From positions 248,001 to 312,000 of the forward strand of contig LNDP01000024.1 in the NCBI GenBank assembly GCA_001464665.1: a DNA stretch of 64,000 nucleotides, given 5' to 3'. Each line of letters begins with the position of its first letter. Within the stretch, counting starts at the first letter, position 1. Shown one piece after another: positions 8,327-18,296 of this stretch. The position numbers and the translations under genes are program-made. The DNA comes from Acidobacteria bacterium Ga0074141. Lineage in GTDB: Bacteria; Acidobacteriota; Blastocatellia; Pyrinomonadales; Pyrinomonadaceae. The notes beneath the pieces were generated by a model. It saw only the letters and a list, made by a program, of their open reading frames with translations, had not been told where the DNA came from and made no database searches.

Positions 8327-8887
8327 TCAATTTCTGGTCAGCTCGCGTTGCAGCCACGCCTTAGCAAAGCTCCATTCTCGCTTGACGGTAGTCGCCGATA
8401 CATCGAGCAGATACGCCGTTTCTTCGATAGATAGACCCCCGAAGAAACGCAGTTCGACCACCTTTGCCTGTCGCGGGTCGATCTTTTCAAGCGCCACCAA
8501 GGCATCCTCAAGATTCAACAGATCAATCGGCTTGTTTGCGGCAAGGCTGACCGTCTCTTCGAGTAAAATTCGTTCTCCGCCATCGCGTTTGGCGGCCTTT
8601 CGCGCACGTGCGTGGTCTATCAGTACCTTTCGCATCACCTCGGCCGCCACCGCAAAAAAATGTGCGCGGTTCTGCCAGCTAACCTGCTCCCAGTTGACCA
8701 AACGGATATAAGCCTCATGGACCAAAGCGGTCGCCTGAAGCGTATGTTCCGGCCTTTCGTTACTGAAATATGCCCTGGCAAGCCGCCTGAGGTCGTCGTA
8801 AACGACCGGCAAAAGCTCATCCGGAGCGTGCTTGTCGCCGCTCCCGATCCGGCTTAGAAGTTCGGTCACTTCGCTTGGCTCAGGCAT
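8327..8887 (-). CDS. ECF-type RNA polymerase sigma factor, TIGR02999-like
   Basis: A 186-residue sigma-70 family factor. Region 2 lies near residues 20-95 (DDLRRLARAYF, TLQATALVHEAYIRL, NRAHFFAVAAEVMRKVLIDHARAR), which is the hallmark wording of the TIGR02999 acidobacterial/planctomycete ECF group. Region 4 is near 125-180 (LEKIDPRQAKVVELRFFGGLSIEETAYLLDVS, ATTVKREWSFAKAWL). There is no anti-sigma gene; instead the next gene downstream encodes a membrane kinase, suggesting phosphorylation-based control. The divergent giant surface protein gene starts 127 nt away and is a candidate target. Confidence 0.9.
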   Translation of the reverse strand: MPEPSEVTELLSRIGSGDKHAPDELLPVVYDDLRRLARAYFSNERPEHTLQATALVHEAYIRLVNWEQVSWQNRAHFFAVAAEVMRKVLIDHARARKAAKRDGGERILLEETVSLAANKPIDLLNLEDALVALEKIDPRQAKVVELRFFGGLSIEETAYLLDVSATTVKREWSFAKAWLQRELTRN

Positions 8888-9014
8888 ACGTTGAAGAGTT
8901 TCCAGATTATACAGTCAATTTCAGCTGAATCGAAAATATTTTCCGCACGTGGTCCAAATCTCCGATAGCTTCCGCCTTACTGCCCAGAGATACAAATATC
9001 CAGGAGAAAGCCAA

Positions 9015-12000
9015 ATGAGATCCCCCAGGAATCGTCGTTTTCGTGCCAACTTTCGCTACGTCGCACTTTCATTCTTTGCCGCCGCGTCGCTTTCGCTTTT
9101 CGTATTCGGCGTCGTCCGCTTCGGTGCAAGTGCGAATGTTGCATCCGTTGTCGGGCCTAACAAAACATCTGCGACCGCGAAACAACCGCTATCGGCAATA
9201 GAGGAAAAGCGGGTCGCCGGGGATAAACTGCAGAACGTTTCCGGACTGTTCTTTTTCGAGTTGGATAATACTCTCCAAAAGCTTGAGAATATTGGCACAT
9301 CGAACGATGTCTCTAACTTCACATATCTCGCTGATTCCGAACCTGTGTTCTCACCGGACGGTTCAAAGATCCTATTCCGAACGCAGCGTGCCGCCGACTT
9401 TCCTCCGGCCAACCCCGGCGAACTATGGGTGACGGACCCGACCGGGTACAATCAGCGTCGCCTCACCTTCAATTCATCGACCGAAGGAAACTTCTCATTC
9501 TCTCGCAACGGTCAGAAGATCACGTTCCAACACCTGTTCGAAGACCGGATATGGGTCATGAACGCTGATGGCACCGGACTGACGGAAATTCCTAATCCAT
9601 CCGATGATTCGACATCCCGGCCCTCACTTTCGCCTGATGGCTCGAAGGTAGTGTTCGAACGGAATTTCACGATCTGGATCGCCGACTCCGATGGAACAAA
9701 CCTACAGATACTGACTCAGGGCGGAGGCGAGTACCCATTCTTTTCTCACGACGGTCAAAAGGTCTATTGGACCAGCGGCGCCGCGATCTACCGGGCGAAC
9801 CCGGACGGCACCGGGGAAGAAACGGTGGTTGACGGAAGTAATGACTCTTATAATAACTTCCGTGCACCAACCCTTTCCCCCGATGGCCAGAAACTCCTGT
9901 TCGAGTGCGACCGCTTCACGTCCGGCATCTGCGTAGCGCCAACAAACGGCTCGAACACGATCGACCTGATCGAGGAGCCGGAAGAAACTCTTGAGAAACC
10001 CGTTTGGTCTCCAAACGGTTCGCAGATCGCATACGTCCGAACCGGTCAGGATGGTAACAACCGTATCAATATTTCCGGAGCTAACGGTGCGAATCGGTTC
10101 GAGGCCTTCAACGCTGGGCCGTCGCGTTTTATTGGGAGGCTTGCTTGGCAGCCCGAGTGCGACGGAACCGGCGGGCCCGGCGAGCCTCCGATAAATACGA
10201 ACGGCCTTGTCTCGTGGTGGCGTGGAGAATTTACCGCTGAGGATTCGTTTGGTGATAACGACGGCGAGTTTGCCGAACCGGCTTATGTTACGGGCGGACG
10301 AGTTGGAAATGCCTTTTACTTTAATGGCAACGGCGAAGACAATTTTGTTGTGGTTCCCGACAACAGTTCGCTGGATGTACAGGCCGCGAACTATACGCTC
10401 GCCGGTTGGGTCAATCTGCAGGAAGGCCAGCGTGAACATTACTTCTTCGGCAAAGGAGCCTGCTGCAGCGGCTCCAACTTCTACATCGGCGTTGACGTTG
10501 ACAACAGGCCTTTCATCGACATCAGCCACGAATCCGGCGGCTCCCGCGTTGCAGCTTTCGGACACGAGCTTGATCTTTACACCTGGACGCATCTCGCGCT
10601 TCGGAGAGAGGGAAATGAGTTCCGGCTTTATAAGAACGGCCAGCACGTCGTAACGCATACGGAGAACCAGACCATCGGCACGAACGACGCTCCTTTCACC
10701 ATCGGAAAGGGCGACGGTGTTACTGCGCCGGAACTGACCGCCTTCGGTATGGCCGACGAAGTCGTGATTTATAACCGAGCTCTTTCCGACGTCGAGATCC
10801 AAACTCTCGCAAACATGACCGGAGCTATGCTTGGTTCGACCAATTGCCCACCGGTTCAGAAATCCCGCATTTCCCTCGGCGGTCCGTTCCTTTTCCCTGT
10901 TGCTCAGGGCCGTTCGGTTCAGGTCGAGATCCGCGTGTCCGAACCGGCACCGGTCGGCGGTACGGCCGTCTCGCTCCAGTCCACCGACCCTGCAGCGATG
11001 TCCGTCCCTGTTAGCGTCACCATCCCCGAGGGGTCGGTAAACACGTTCTTCGATGTGACGACGATACTTTCGGTTCCGCCCTCCACGGTTTATGCAAGTG
11101 CTGATATCATCGCCACCGAAGGAGCTGACACGGCGAGAACGACGGTCGTTATCGCCCCGGCATCCGCAGATCTCGCGGCTTCGAACGTGGTTGCTCCGCC
11201 TACCGTCAATATCCTTCAGAACTTTAACGCAGACATCACGGTTACAAACAACGGACAGGTCGCGACCGGCAGTTACCGCGAGGATGAGATCTGGATATCG
11301 CAGGATCCGGTGCTTTTCAACGACCCGGGCGACAACTTCGTTGGGCTGAAATTCGACAATGCGGGCGTTTTGGCTCCCGGTCAATCCAAAGTTTTCACGG
11401 CAACAAACATCAACATCCCGTCGATCGCTATTCCGACCGACGGCACTTACTACCTTTTCTACCGTGTTGGGCGAAACGTTCCGGAGCGTAACGGCAATTT
11501 CCAAGATAACTATGCTTTCGTTCCGATCCAGGTAAATCGCAACCTGCCCGACCTCATCGCCGAAAATGTCCAAATTCCAGCTGAGATCGAACCCGGAGTT
11601 CAGTTCTCTATCACCTGGGACGTGCGAAACGCTGGAAGCGCGGCCACGCAGTCCGGCTTTAGCCATATTGTTTACATTTCTTTCGATCAAACGATCGGCA
11701 ATGCTGACGACGTAGCAATAGGACAGAGATTCAGTCCGGCCTTCGCAGTTGGGCAATCCCAGTCCTTTTCTCAGCAATACACCGTTCCGACCCTTCCCGT
11801 TCGCGATTCGAGCGATGCATTGATCTACGTCGTTGTCGATACAGGCGGCCAAGTGTTTGAGGACAACCCCGGCGGTCCGGCTGAGGTGAACAACACAACG
11901 AGTGTCGCAACTCGTTTCGAATATCGCGTTCCGGACCTTCAGGTCCAAAGCGTCACACCGCCGGCCGAGGTCGATTCGGATACTCAATTTCCTTTCCAGT

Positions 12001-15000
12001 GGAATACGGCCAATACGGGCCTCCGTGACTCGAACCCGATGTGGGAACGCGTCTATTTCTCCACCGACAACCAGGTCGGTGGCGATGTCCTGCTCGGAGA
12101 GTTCCTCCTGAATCAGCCGATCGCTGCGGGCGACACGGTAAACCGAGCTCAAAATGTCACGATCCCGACAAACGCAATTTCCGCGACCGGCGATTACTAT
12201 CTTTACGTCCAAACCGACGCCTTCAATAATGTGAATGAAGGCTCCAATGAGAACAACAACATCACGTTCTCGCCTATCCGGGTCCGCCGACTGCTGCGGC
12301 CTGACCTTGCGGTAACAAACATTACCGCACCGCCAACTGCCTTCTTTGACCAGGAGATCCAGGTTCAGTGGACCGTTTCGAACAACGGTACCGGCCCGAC
12401 CAACGCGCCGAACTGGACCGACCGGCTCTACATCGGCCCTAATCCGTCGCTCAATGCCGCAACACCGCTTGCGACAACATCTAACATCAGCTTCTTGGAT
12501 GCAGGTGAAAGTTACGTCGCATCGGCGACCGTGCGCATCCCGCGGGGCATCTCCGGAAACTATCATTTGATAGTAAATACAGACGTCAACAACACAGTAA
12601 ACGAAGAGGTCGAGAACAATAACTTGAACACGCGTTCGATCACGATCAACGTGCCCTTGCTTCCAGATCTTAGAGTTTCGAATGTGCAAGCCCCCGACGA
12701 GGGATTTGGCGGAGCGCCGATCGCTGTTTCGTGGACGGTGACGAACAACGGCGACGGCCCGGTGCCGGCGAACGAATCGAACTGGACCGATACCGTCATT
12801 CTTTCTCGTGATGCCGTCCTCGACGGCGGTGATCCGGTCATCGGCAGCCGGCCGCGAAATGGCTCGCTCACATCGGGCGGAAACTACACTGTCTCGAACT
12901 TCAGTGTCACGCTTCCGCAGAATGCATTTGGCGAGTACTACGTATTCGTCGTTACTGATGCGTTCGGGCAGGTTTACGAATTCAACGACGAAAACAACAA
13001 CAGCGACTATGACCGGGTCGAGCCCGGCTCGCCATTGAATGTGCTCGGCACGCCGCCGGATCTTACCATTCCGGCACCGATAAATGCCCCGAGCTCTATA
13101 GTTGCCGGCCAAGGGCTCACGGCTTCTTTCACCGTACTCAACCAAGGCGCCTTCGATGCCGTAGGAAACTGGCGTGAGGCTCTTTATCTTTCGGCCGACC
13201 AAAACCTTGATCCGCTGAACGACATACTTCTCGGGGCAACAGCGAGAACGAGCCTCGGTGCCGGGCAAAGCTATGCACCGTCGATGAATGTGACGATTCC
13301 GACCTGCCTCAACGGGACGTACTACTTGATCGCGGCTACCGATGCCTACAATTCTCTTTTTGAATTCGACCCGAAAGGCAATGGCGAAACAAATAACCTG
13401 AGTCAGCCTAAGGCGATCGATATCAGCAGCTTTGCACCGGACCTGCGGGTTACGGATATAACGGTACCGCCGGTGGTCATAAACGGTGCGATGCCTATAT
13501 CTTGGACGGTCAAAAACTTCGGTTCGGGAGCAACCGTCCAAACTAGCTGGGCAGACCGCGTTTACCTGATCAACAATAACCAACTCTTTAACCTCGGCAC
13601 CTTCCCGCGGCAGGGCGGCCTTGCCATCGACGGCGAATACACGCAGAACCAGGTCGTGAACATCCCGCTGTTTTTGCAGGGTGACGTGATAATTTTCGTA
13701 GAAACCGATTTCTACAATGCCGTTCCGGAGTGTTCCTTCGAGGAAAACAACCAAGACTCGGCGGCAACACAGCTCCAGAGCGACCTTCCGGATCTGCGGA
13801 TCAATACGATCCAGGCTCCCGGCTCCGCCTCGCTCGGTTCGCAGATCACGGTCGATTGGACCGCTCAGAACTTCGGTTCCCCGGTAAATTCGCAGAGTTG
13901 GGTCGATCGCGTCTATCTTTCTTCGGACGCAACGTTCAGCTTTGGCGACGTCCAGATCGGTGGATCGCTGCTTAACCAGTCGCTCGGAACCAACGGCACA
14001 TATTCCCGACAGGTGACCGCAACGATACCGAATCTGCCGGTCGGGAACTACTACCTGATCGTCGTCTCCGACGCTGACGGAAACGTCGCCGAAGGGATCA
14101 ACGACAATAATAACGCCACGGCAGTCCCGATCACGCTCACCGCTCCGGCCGTCGATCTTCAGGTAACGACGGTGAATGTCGATCCGGTTATTTACTCGGG
14201 ACAGTTCGCCAACATTTCGTGGACCGTCACAAATACCGGATCGCAAGCGACCGCCTCCAGCACCTGGTCTGATTGGGTCGTGCTCTCCCGTGACGCGATA
14301 TACGACCCGAGCGATACGCTTCTCGAGTTCCGCCGTCGCAATGAAGGACTCGCCGCCGGCGGCTCTTATACCGAGAATCGCCAGATCGCTATTCCCGCAG
14401 GCCTCACCGGCGACTACCGCATCTTGATCATTACCGACCGGCACAACGAGGTTGTCGAAACGAACAACGGCAACAATCTCGGCTCGGCGAATACTGAGCT
14501 TCAGCTGCCGCCGCCGACTGAGCTTAACATCACCGGTGTCACGCCGCCTTCGAGTATCGTTCTCGGCGAGGCAGCAACCTTTGAGTGGACGGTCCAAAAC
14601 TCGAGTTCGAACGCGGCATCCGGTATATGGCAGGACACGCTCTATCTCTCCACCGATACGACCTGGGACAGCGGCGACATCGTCATTGGTTCCAAACAGC
14701 GGAGCGGAACTCTCACCGGTTTTGCAAGCTATACGGAAACGCTTGAAACGGTCGTCCCGCCGGTCGATCCGGGCAGCTACTACGTGATCGTTCGAACGGA
14801 TTCCCGCAACTCGATTCGCGAGTCGAACGAGTCCAACAATGTTGCCGCCTCCGTCGGGCAATCGCAGATAAGCGTCCAGAACCTGACGCTTGGCGTTCCG
14901 GTCAATACCACACTGGTCACCGGACAAGAACGCTTCTTCAGCGTGCTCAATACGCCGACCGATGAGGTGATGCTCATCAATCTCGACGGTGAAACGGGCT

Positions 15001-18000
15001 CGAGCAACGAACTCTATACTCGCTTCGGTTCCATGGTCTCGCGGGCCAACTATGAGTTGCAGGGCTTCCGTCCCGGCGAGCCCGATCAGGAAAACGTGGT
15101 TTCGAACACGCAAGCCGGTTCGTACTTCACGATGATCCGCGGCGATGTCGTCCCCGGATCGTTCGCCGAACAGCTTCGCGAAGGCAACAAATCTGCTGCT
15201 GAGAAGAAGGAACAGGGTACTGAACTTGCCCCGCAGAACGTGACGCTCCGCGCCGAACTGCTTCCTTTCACTATTCGACGGGTCTCGCCGGAATCGGCCG
15301 GTAACGCAGGAATTGCGTCGCTCCAGGTCGATGGGGCAAAGTTCGATGCCAACGCGAGCCTTAAGCTCGTAGGCTCGGGCGGCCTTGAGATCACACCGGC
15401 CCAAATGGCCGCCGGTCCAACGCGGATCGCTGCCATCTTTGACCTCACCGGTAAACCGGCGGGATCGTATGACGTCGTAGTCACCAACCCGAACAGCCAA
15501 TCCACAACACTCGAAGATGGCTTTGAGATCGTCGAAGGCGGCGGCTATCAACTCCGCGCCTCGATACCCCCGGGACCAACTGTCGGCCGAGGCGGGTTGA
15601 CCCAGCGATTTACCTTTACTGCCCATAACGACGGCACTAACGATGCGTTCAATGTGCCGATCTTCATCCAAATACCCGCAGGCTATGCCTATCAGATCGA
15701 CCGCTCGAATTTCTTGGATTACCCGGCGGAAGATCTGCCTCCTGAAGCGATTCCGAATAACATTCCACTGCATTTTGATGTTGCCGGAATTCGAGTGATC
15801 ATGCTGTACGCTCCGCTGCTACGAAGCGGAGCGAGCATCAACATTCGCGTCGATGTTACTTTGCCGGTAAATTTCGGAGAATTCCCGGTTGCCATCCAAC
15901 TATTACCCTCGCTCGGCGATGCGGCAGCATTCCTTGGGCCGTCGGCTCCAGGACTTCCGTCGGGCTTGTCTGCCGTAAGTGTCTCCAATGCAATGAACCA
16001 GCCGGTTGATTCCAACTGCTGGAAAGAACTATTCAGGCAGGCATTTTTCGCAGCGATAAGCGAGATACTTCCCTCTGATTGCTTACAAGCGGGATGGACG
16101 ATTCTTGCAGGGTCCGCCGATTTCGTTTCAGGTCTCGTACTTAAGGGTGCCGCCAACGTCGGAACATGGGACGCCGTTTCATCGCTTGCGAGTAAATTCG
16201 TAAGCACTGCGGGCAAACTCGCGGAATGTGCCGGCAAATCAATTCCATGGTTCCGCGCGGTCTCCATTGCACTAACTCTTGTGCAACTCCTCAGTCAGCT
16301 CGATGACTGTCTCGGCGGCCGATTCAAACAACAGGTGATCTTCCGCCAGCCGCTGTCGATCGATCCGAACGAGAAACTCGGCCCAGCGGGGTATGGTGCC
16401 GAGAAGTTCATCTCGGTCCAACAGCCGATCGAGTATCGGATCAACTTTGAGAACCTGGCTACCGCGGAAGCACCTGCGCAGGTGGTACGGATCGTCGATG
16501 AGCTCCCTTCGACGCTAGACCCACGGACGTTCCGGCTCAAGGAGATCGGCTTCAAGCAGTACCGCGTTGCGGTTCCCGAAAATCGAGCCTTCTTCCAGAC
16601 CCGAATGCAGCTTGGCGAAGACCTTGGGAACATTCAAGCTGAGATCTCGGCCGGGCTGAACATCCAGAACGGCACCGTCACGTGGACGCTGACCGCCATT
16701 GACTCGCGGACCAACGAACGGCCGCTCAGCCCGCTTGCCGGTTTGCTCCCGCCCAACAACGAGGACCGCGACGGCGAGGGTTTTGTGACCTTTACGATCC
16801 AGCCGAAAGCCACGCAAACGACCGGCACCGAGATCGCGAACTTTGCTACGATCATCTTCGATGAGAACGAGCCGATCGTCACAAATGCGACCTCGAGCAC
16901 ACTTGATGCGGACATCCCGACGAGCAGCGTCGCCCCGCTTCCGGCTACGCTCGAAACGCCCGAGATCAATCTCACATGGGACGGCAACGACGCCATTGGC
17001 GGCTCGGGTGTGAAGGGCGTTGACATCTTCTTCTCTGAAAACGGAGGGCCTTACCAGCCGCTCCTTAATGCGGAAGGCCCGGGCTCGGCCTTATTCCTCG
17101 GCAACTGGGGCCGAACTTATCGCTTCATCTCCGTTGCCACCGACAATGCCGGTAACATCGAGGCGATCCCTGCAACTCCGGACGCTGTCGTCTCCATCCT
17201 CGGCGGAGCGACCGAGAGCGACCTTGCCCCACGGCCGAACGGCAATAACGACGGCACGGTCTCTATCGCAGACCTGACGCAGGTGCGGCGGTTCGTCTCC
17301 GGGCTCGATGTCGACTTCCAATACAACGAGTTCCAGCGGGCCGATACCGCACCGCTCGCTACCAGCGGAGACGGGGTGCTCTCGGTCGGCGATATCGTTC
17401 AATCCCGCCGTTATGTTGCCGGGCTTGACGAGGTCAAGAACGCTGCCGGCCCGAATGCCGCCATCGGCGGCGCAACGGTCAAGACCGTTGCGGGCCGCGA
17501 ATCCGCGATGGGCTCTCGCGAGATAAAGCCCGTTAGGCTGACTCGAAGCGGCGATCAGGTTGGCGTGGCGATCGAAATGGCCGCTCAGGGCGATGAGGTC
17601 GCGGTCGGCTTCACGCTGAACTTCGACCCGCAGGTCATCTCGAACCCGGCGAACATCTCGCTCGGTTCGGGGGCGAGTGGAATGAGCCTTACCATCAACT
17701 CCTCGCAGGCAGCTGCAGGGCGGCTCGGCATCGTGCTCGATAAGGACCCGACGCAGCCGCTCCCGGCCGGAACGCAGCAGCTTGTGACAATGACCTTCAC
17801 GGTCGCTCAGACCAACCCGGCCTCGGCTCTCATCGCGTTCGGGAATTCGCCGGTCCGCCGCGAAGCGGTCAACGGCCTGGCCGAAAGCCTTTCGGTCACG
17901 TTCACCGATGCCGCGATCTCGCTGCTCGCACCGACCTCGGCTCCAGCCACGCTCGCCGGCCGTGTGACGGATGCTGCGGGCAGTGGCATCCCGCTCGCCT

Positions 18001-18200
18001 CGATCACCTTGACCGATGGCGAAGGCAACGCCTGGCAGACCATCACGAGCAGCTTTGGCAATTACCGAATTGAGGGGCTCGGCTCGGGCCGGCTTTATTT
18101 CATAACGGTCGAGCGGCGGCAGTATCAGTTCGCTGTTCCTGCCCGATCCGTCCAGCTCAATGAAGACCTCTTTGATGTCGATTTCCGTGCGGTCAATTGA
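9015..18200 (+). CDS. Giant secreted mosaic protein (propeller, LamG, ten CARDB repeats, dockerin, cohesin-like, CarboxypepD_reg)
   Basis: A 3061-residue exported protein. An Arg-rich n-region and hydrophobic segment (to about residue 37) form the signal. Order of domains: TolB-like PD40 propeller (about 90-385; repeated SPDGSK), LamG-like domain (about 392-600; LVSWWRGEFTAEDSFGDNDG), an Ig-like spacer, ten CARDB repeats of about 124 residues (about 716-1955; each begins PDLxVxxIxxP and contains SWTVTNxG), a PPC/IPT-like region, a DUF7619-like domain (about 2430-2630; IDPNEKLGPAG), a dockerin-like EF-hand pair (about 2735-2810; NNDGTVSIADLTQVRRFVSG), a cohesin-like domain (about 2835-2970) and a CarboxypepD_reg domain at the C-terminus. 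ATG 9015 has AGGAG 8 nt upstream; an earlier GTG at 8949 lacks one. Likely a surface adhesin or scaffold; no catalytic site was recognised. Confidence 0.85.
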   Translation: MRSPRNRRFRANFRYVALSFFAAASLSLFVFGVVRFGASANVASVVGPNKTSATAKQPLSAIEEKRVAGDKLQNVSGLFFFELDNTLQKLENIGTSNDVSNFTYLADSEPVFSPDGSKILFRTQRAADFPPANPGELWVTDPTGYNQRRLTFNSSTEGNFSFSRNGQKITFQHLFEDRIWVMNADGTGLTEIPNPSDDSTSRPSLSPDGSKVVFERNFTIWIADSDGTNLQILTQGGGEYPFFSHDGQKVYWTSGAAIYRANPDGTGEETVVDGSNDSYNNFRAPTLSPDGQKLLFECDRFTSGICVAPTNGSNTIDLIEEPEETLEKPVWSPNGSQIAYVRTGQDGNNRINISGANGANRFEAFNAGPSRFIGRLAWQPECDGTGGPGEPPINTNGLVSWWRGEFTAEDSFGDNDGEFAEPAYVTGGRVGNAFYFNGNGEDNFVVVPDNSSLDVQAANYTLAGWVNLQEGQREHYFFGKGACCSGSNFYIGVDVDNRPFIDISHESGGSRVAAFGHELDLYTWTHLALRREGNEFRLYKNGQHVVTHTENQTIGTNDAPFTIGKGDGVTAPELTAFGMADEVVIYNRALSDVEIQTLANMTGAMLGSTNCPPVQKSRISLGGPFLFPVAQGRSVQVEIRVSEPAPVGGTAVSLQSTDPAAMSVPVSVTIPEGSVNTFFDVTTILSVPPSTVYASADIIATEGADTARTTVVIAPASADLAASNVVAPPTVNILQNFNADITVTNNGQVATGSYREDEIWISQDPVLFNDPGDNFVGLKFDNAGVLAPGQSKVFTATNINIPSIAIPTDGTYYLFYRVGRNVPERNGNFQDNYAFVPIQVNRNLPDLIAENVQIPAEIEPGVQFSITWDVRNAGSAATQSGFSHIVYISFDQTIGNADDVAIGQRFSPAFAVGQSQSFSQQYTVPTLPVRDSSDALIYVVVDTGGQVFEDNPGGPAEVNNTTSVATRFEYRVPDLQVQSVTPPAEVDSDTQFPFQWNTANTGLRDSNPMWERVYFSTDNQVGGDVLLGEFLLNQPIAAGDTVNRAQNVTIPTNAISATGDYYLYVQTDAFNNVNEGSNENNNITFSPIRVRRLLRPDLAVTNITAPPTAFFDQEIQVQWTVSNNGTGPTNAPNWTDRLYIGPNPSLNAATPLATTSNISFLDAGESYVASATVRIPRGISGNYHLIVNTDVNNTVNEEVENNNLNTRSITINVPLLPDLRVSNVQAPDEGFGGAPIAVSWTVTNNGDGPVPANESNWTDTVILSRDAVLDGGDPVIGSRPRNGSLTSGGNYTVSNFSVTLPQNAFGEYYVFVVTDAFGQVYEFNDENNNSDYDRVEPGSPLNVLGTPPDLTIPAPINAPSSIVAGQGLTASFTVLNQGAFDAVGNWREALYLSADQNLDPLNDILLGATARTSLGAGQSYAPSMNVTIPTCLNGTYYLIAATDAYNSLFEFDPKGNGETNNLSQPKAIDISSFAPDLRVTDITVPPVVINGAMPISWTVKNFGSGATVQTSWADRVYLINNNQLFNLGTFPRQGGLAIDGEYTQNQVVNIPLFLQGDVIIFVETDFYNAVPECSFEENNQDSAATQLQSDLPDLRINTIQAPGSASLGSQITVDWTAQNFGSPVNSQSWVDRVYLSSDATFSFGDVQIGGSLLNQSLGTNGTYSRQVTATIPNLPVGNYYLIVVSDADGNVAEGINDNNNATAVPITLTAPAVDLQVTTVNVDPVIYSGQFANISWTVTNTGSQATASSTWSDWVVLSRDAIYDPSDTLLEFRRRNEGLAAGGSYTENRQIAIPAGLTGDYRILIITDRHNEVVETNNGNNLGSANTELQLPPPTELNITGVTPPSSIVLGEAATFEWTVQNSSSNAASGIWQDTLYLSTDTTWDSGDIVIGSKQRSGTLTGFASYTETLETVVPPVDPGSYYVIVRTDSRNSIRESNESNNVAASVGQSQISVQNLTLGVPVNTTLVTGQERFFSVLNTPTDEVMLINLDGETGSSNELYTRFGSMVSRANYELQGFRPGEPDQENVVSNTQAGSYFTMIRGDVVPGSFAEQLREGNKSAAEKKEQGTELAPQNVTLRAELLPFTIRRVSPESAGNAGIASLQVDGAKFDANASLKLVGSGGLEITPAQMAAGPTRIAAIFDLTGKPAGSYDVVVTNPNSQSTTLEDGFEIVEGGGYQLRASIPPGPTVGRGGLTQRFTFTAHNDGTNDAFNVPIFIQIPAGYAYQIDRSNFLDYPAEDLPPEAIPNNIPLHFDVAGIRVIMLYAPLLRSGASINIRVDVTLPVNFGEFPVAIQLLPSLGDAAAFLGPSAPGLPSGLSAVSVSNAMNQPVDSNCWKELFRQAFFAAISEILPSDCLQAGWTILAGSADFVSGLVLKGAANVGTWDAVSSLASKFVSTAGKLAECAGKSIPWFRAVSIALTLVQLLSQLDDCLGGRFKQQVIFRQPLSIDPNEKLGPAGYGAEKFISVQQPIEYRINFENLATAEAPAQVVRIVDELPSTLDPRTFRLKEIGFKQYRVAVPENRAFFQTRMQLGEDLGNIQAEISAGLNIQNGTVTWTLTAIDSRTNERPLSPLAGLLPPNNEDRDGEGFVTFTIQPKATQTTGTEIANFATIIFDENEPIVTNATSSTLDADIPTSSVAPLPATLETPEINLTWDGNDAIGGSGVKGVDIFFSENGGPYQPLLNAEGPGSALFLGNWGRTYRFISVATDNAGNIEAIPATPDAVVSILGGATESDLAPRPNGNNDGTVSIADLTQVRRFVSGLDVDFQYNEFQRADTAPLATSGDGVLSVGDIVQSRRYVAGLDEVKNAAGPNAAIGGATVKTVAGRESAMGSREIKPVRLTRSGDQVGVAIEMAAQGDEVAVGFTLNFDPQVISNPANISLGSGASGMSLTINSSQAAAGRLGIVLDKDPTQPLPAGTQQLVTMTFTVAQTNPASALIAFGNSPVRREAVNGLAESLSVTFTDAAISLLAPTSAPATLAGRVTDAAGSGIPLASITLTDGEGNAWQTITSSFGNYRIEGLGSGRLYFITVERRQYQFAVPARSVQLNEDLFDVDFRAVN

Positions 18201-18231
18201 ACCTGGGGAGACGCACCGCTTATCGACACTT

Positions 18232-18260
18232 GCCGCCGGACCTGCTCCGGCGGCTTTTTT
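18232..18260 (+). terminator. Rho-independent terminator after the giant gene
   Basis: A perfect 9-bp stem, GCCGCCGGA with TCCGGCGGC, closes a 5-nt loop and is followed directly by TTTTTT. It lies 32 nt after the giant gene stop and before the hydrolase start, so the hydrolase probably has its own promoter. Confidence 0.9.
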
Positions 18261-18296
18261 GCTTTTTCGCACCGCCGAGCGATACGATTGAGGTTT

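Noticed and set aside
9702-15773. Open frame of 2023 codons on the minus strand inside the giant gene
   Set aside because: It runs antisense to a clear multi-domain coding sequence, shows no domains, and its composition (Arg/Val/Asp-rich, repeat-like) mirrors the CARDB repeats read backwards. Lack of stops follows from codon bias in repeated sense sequence.
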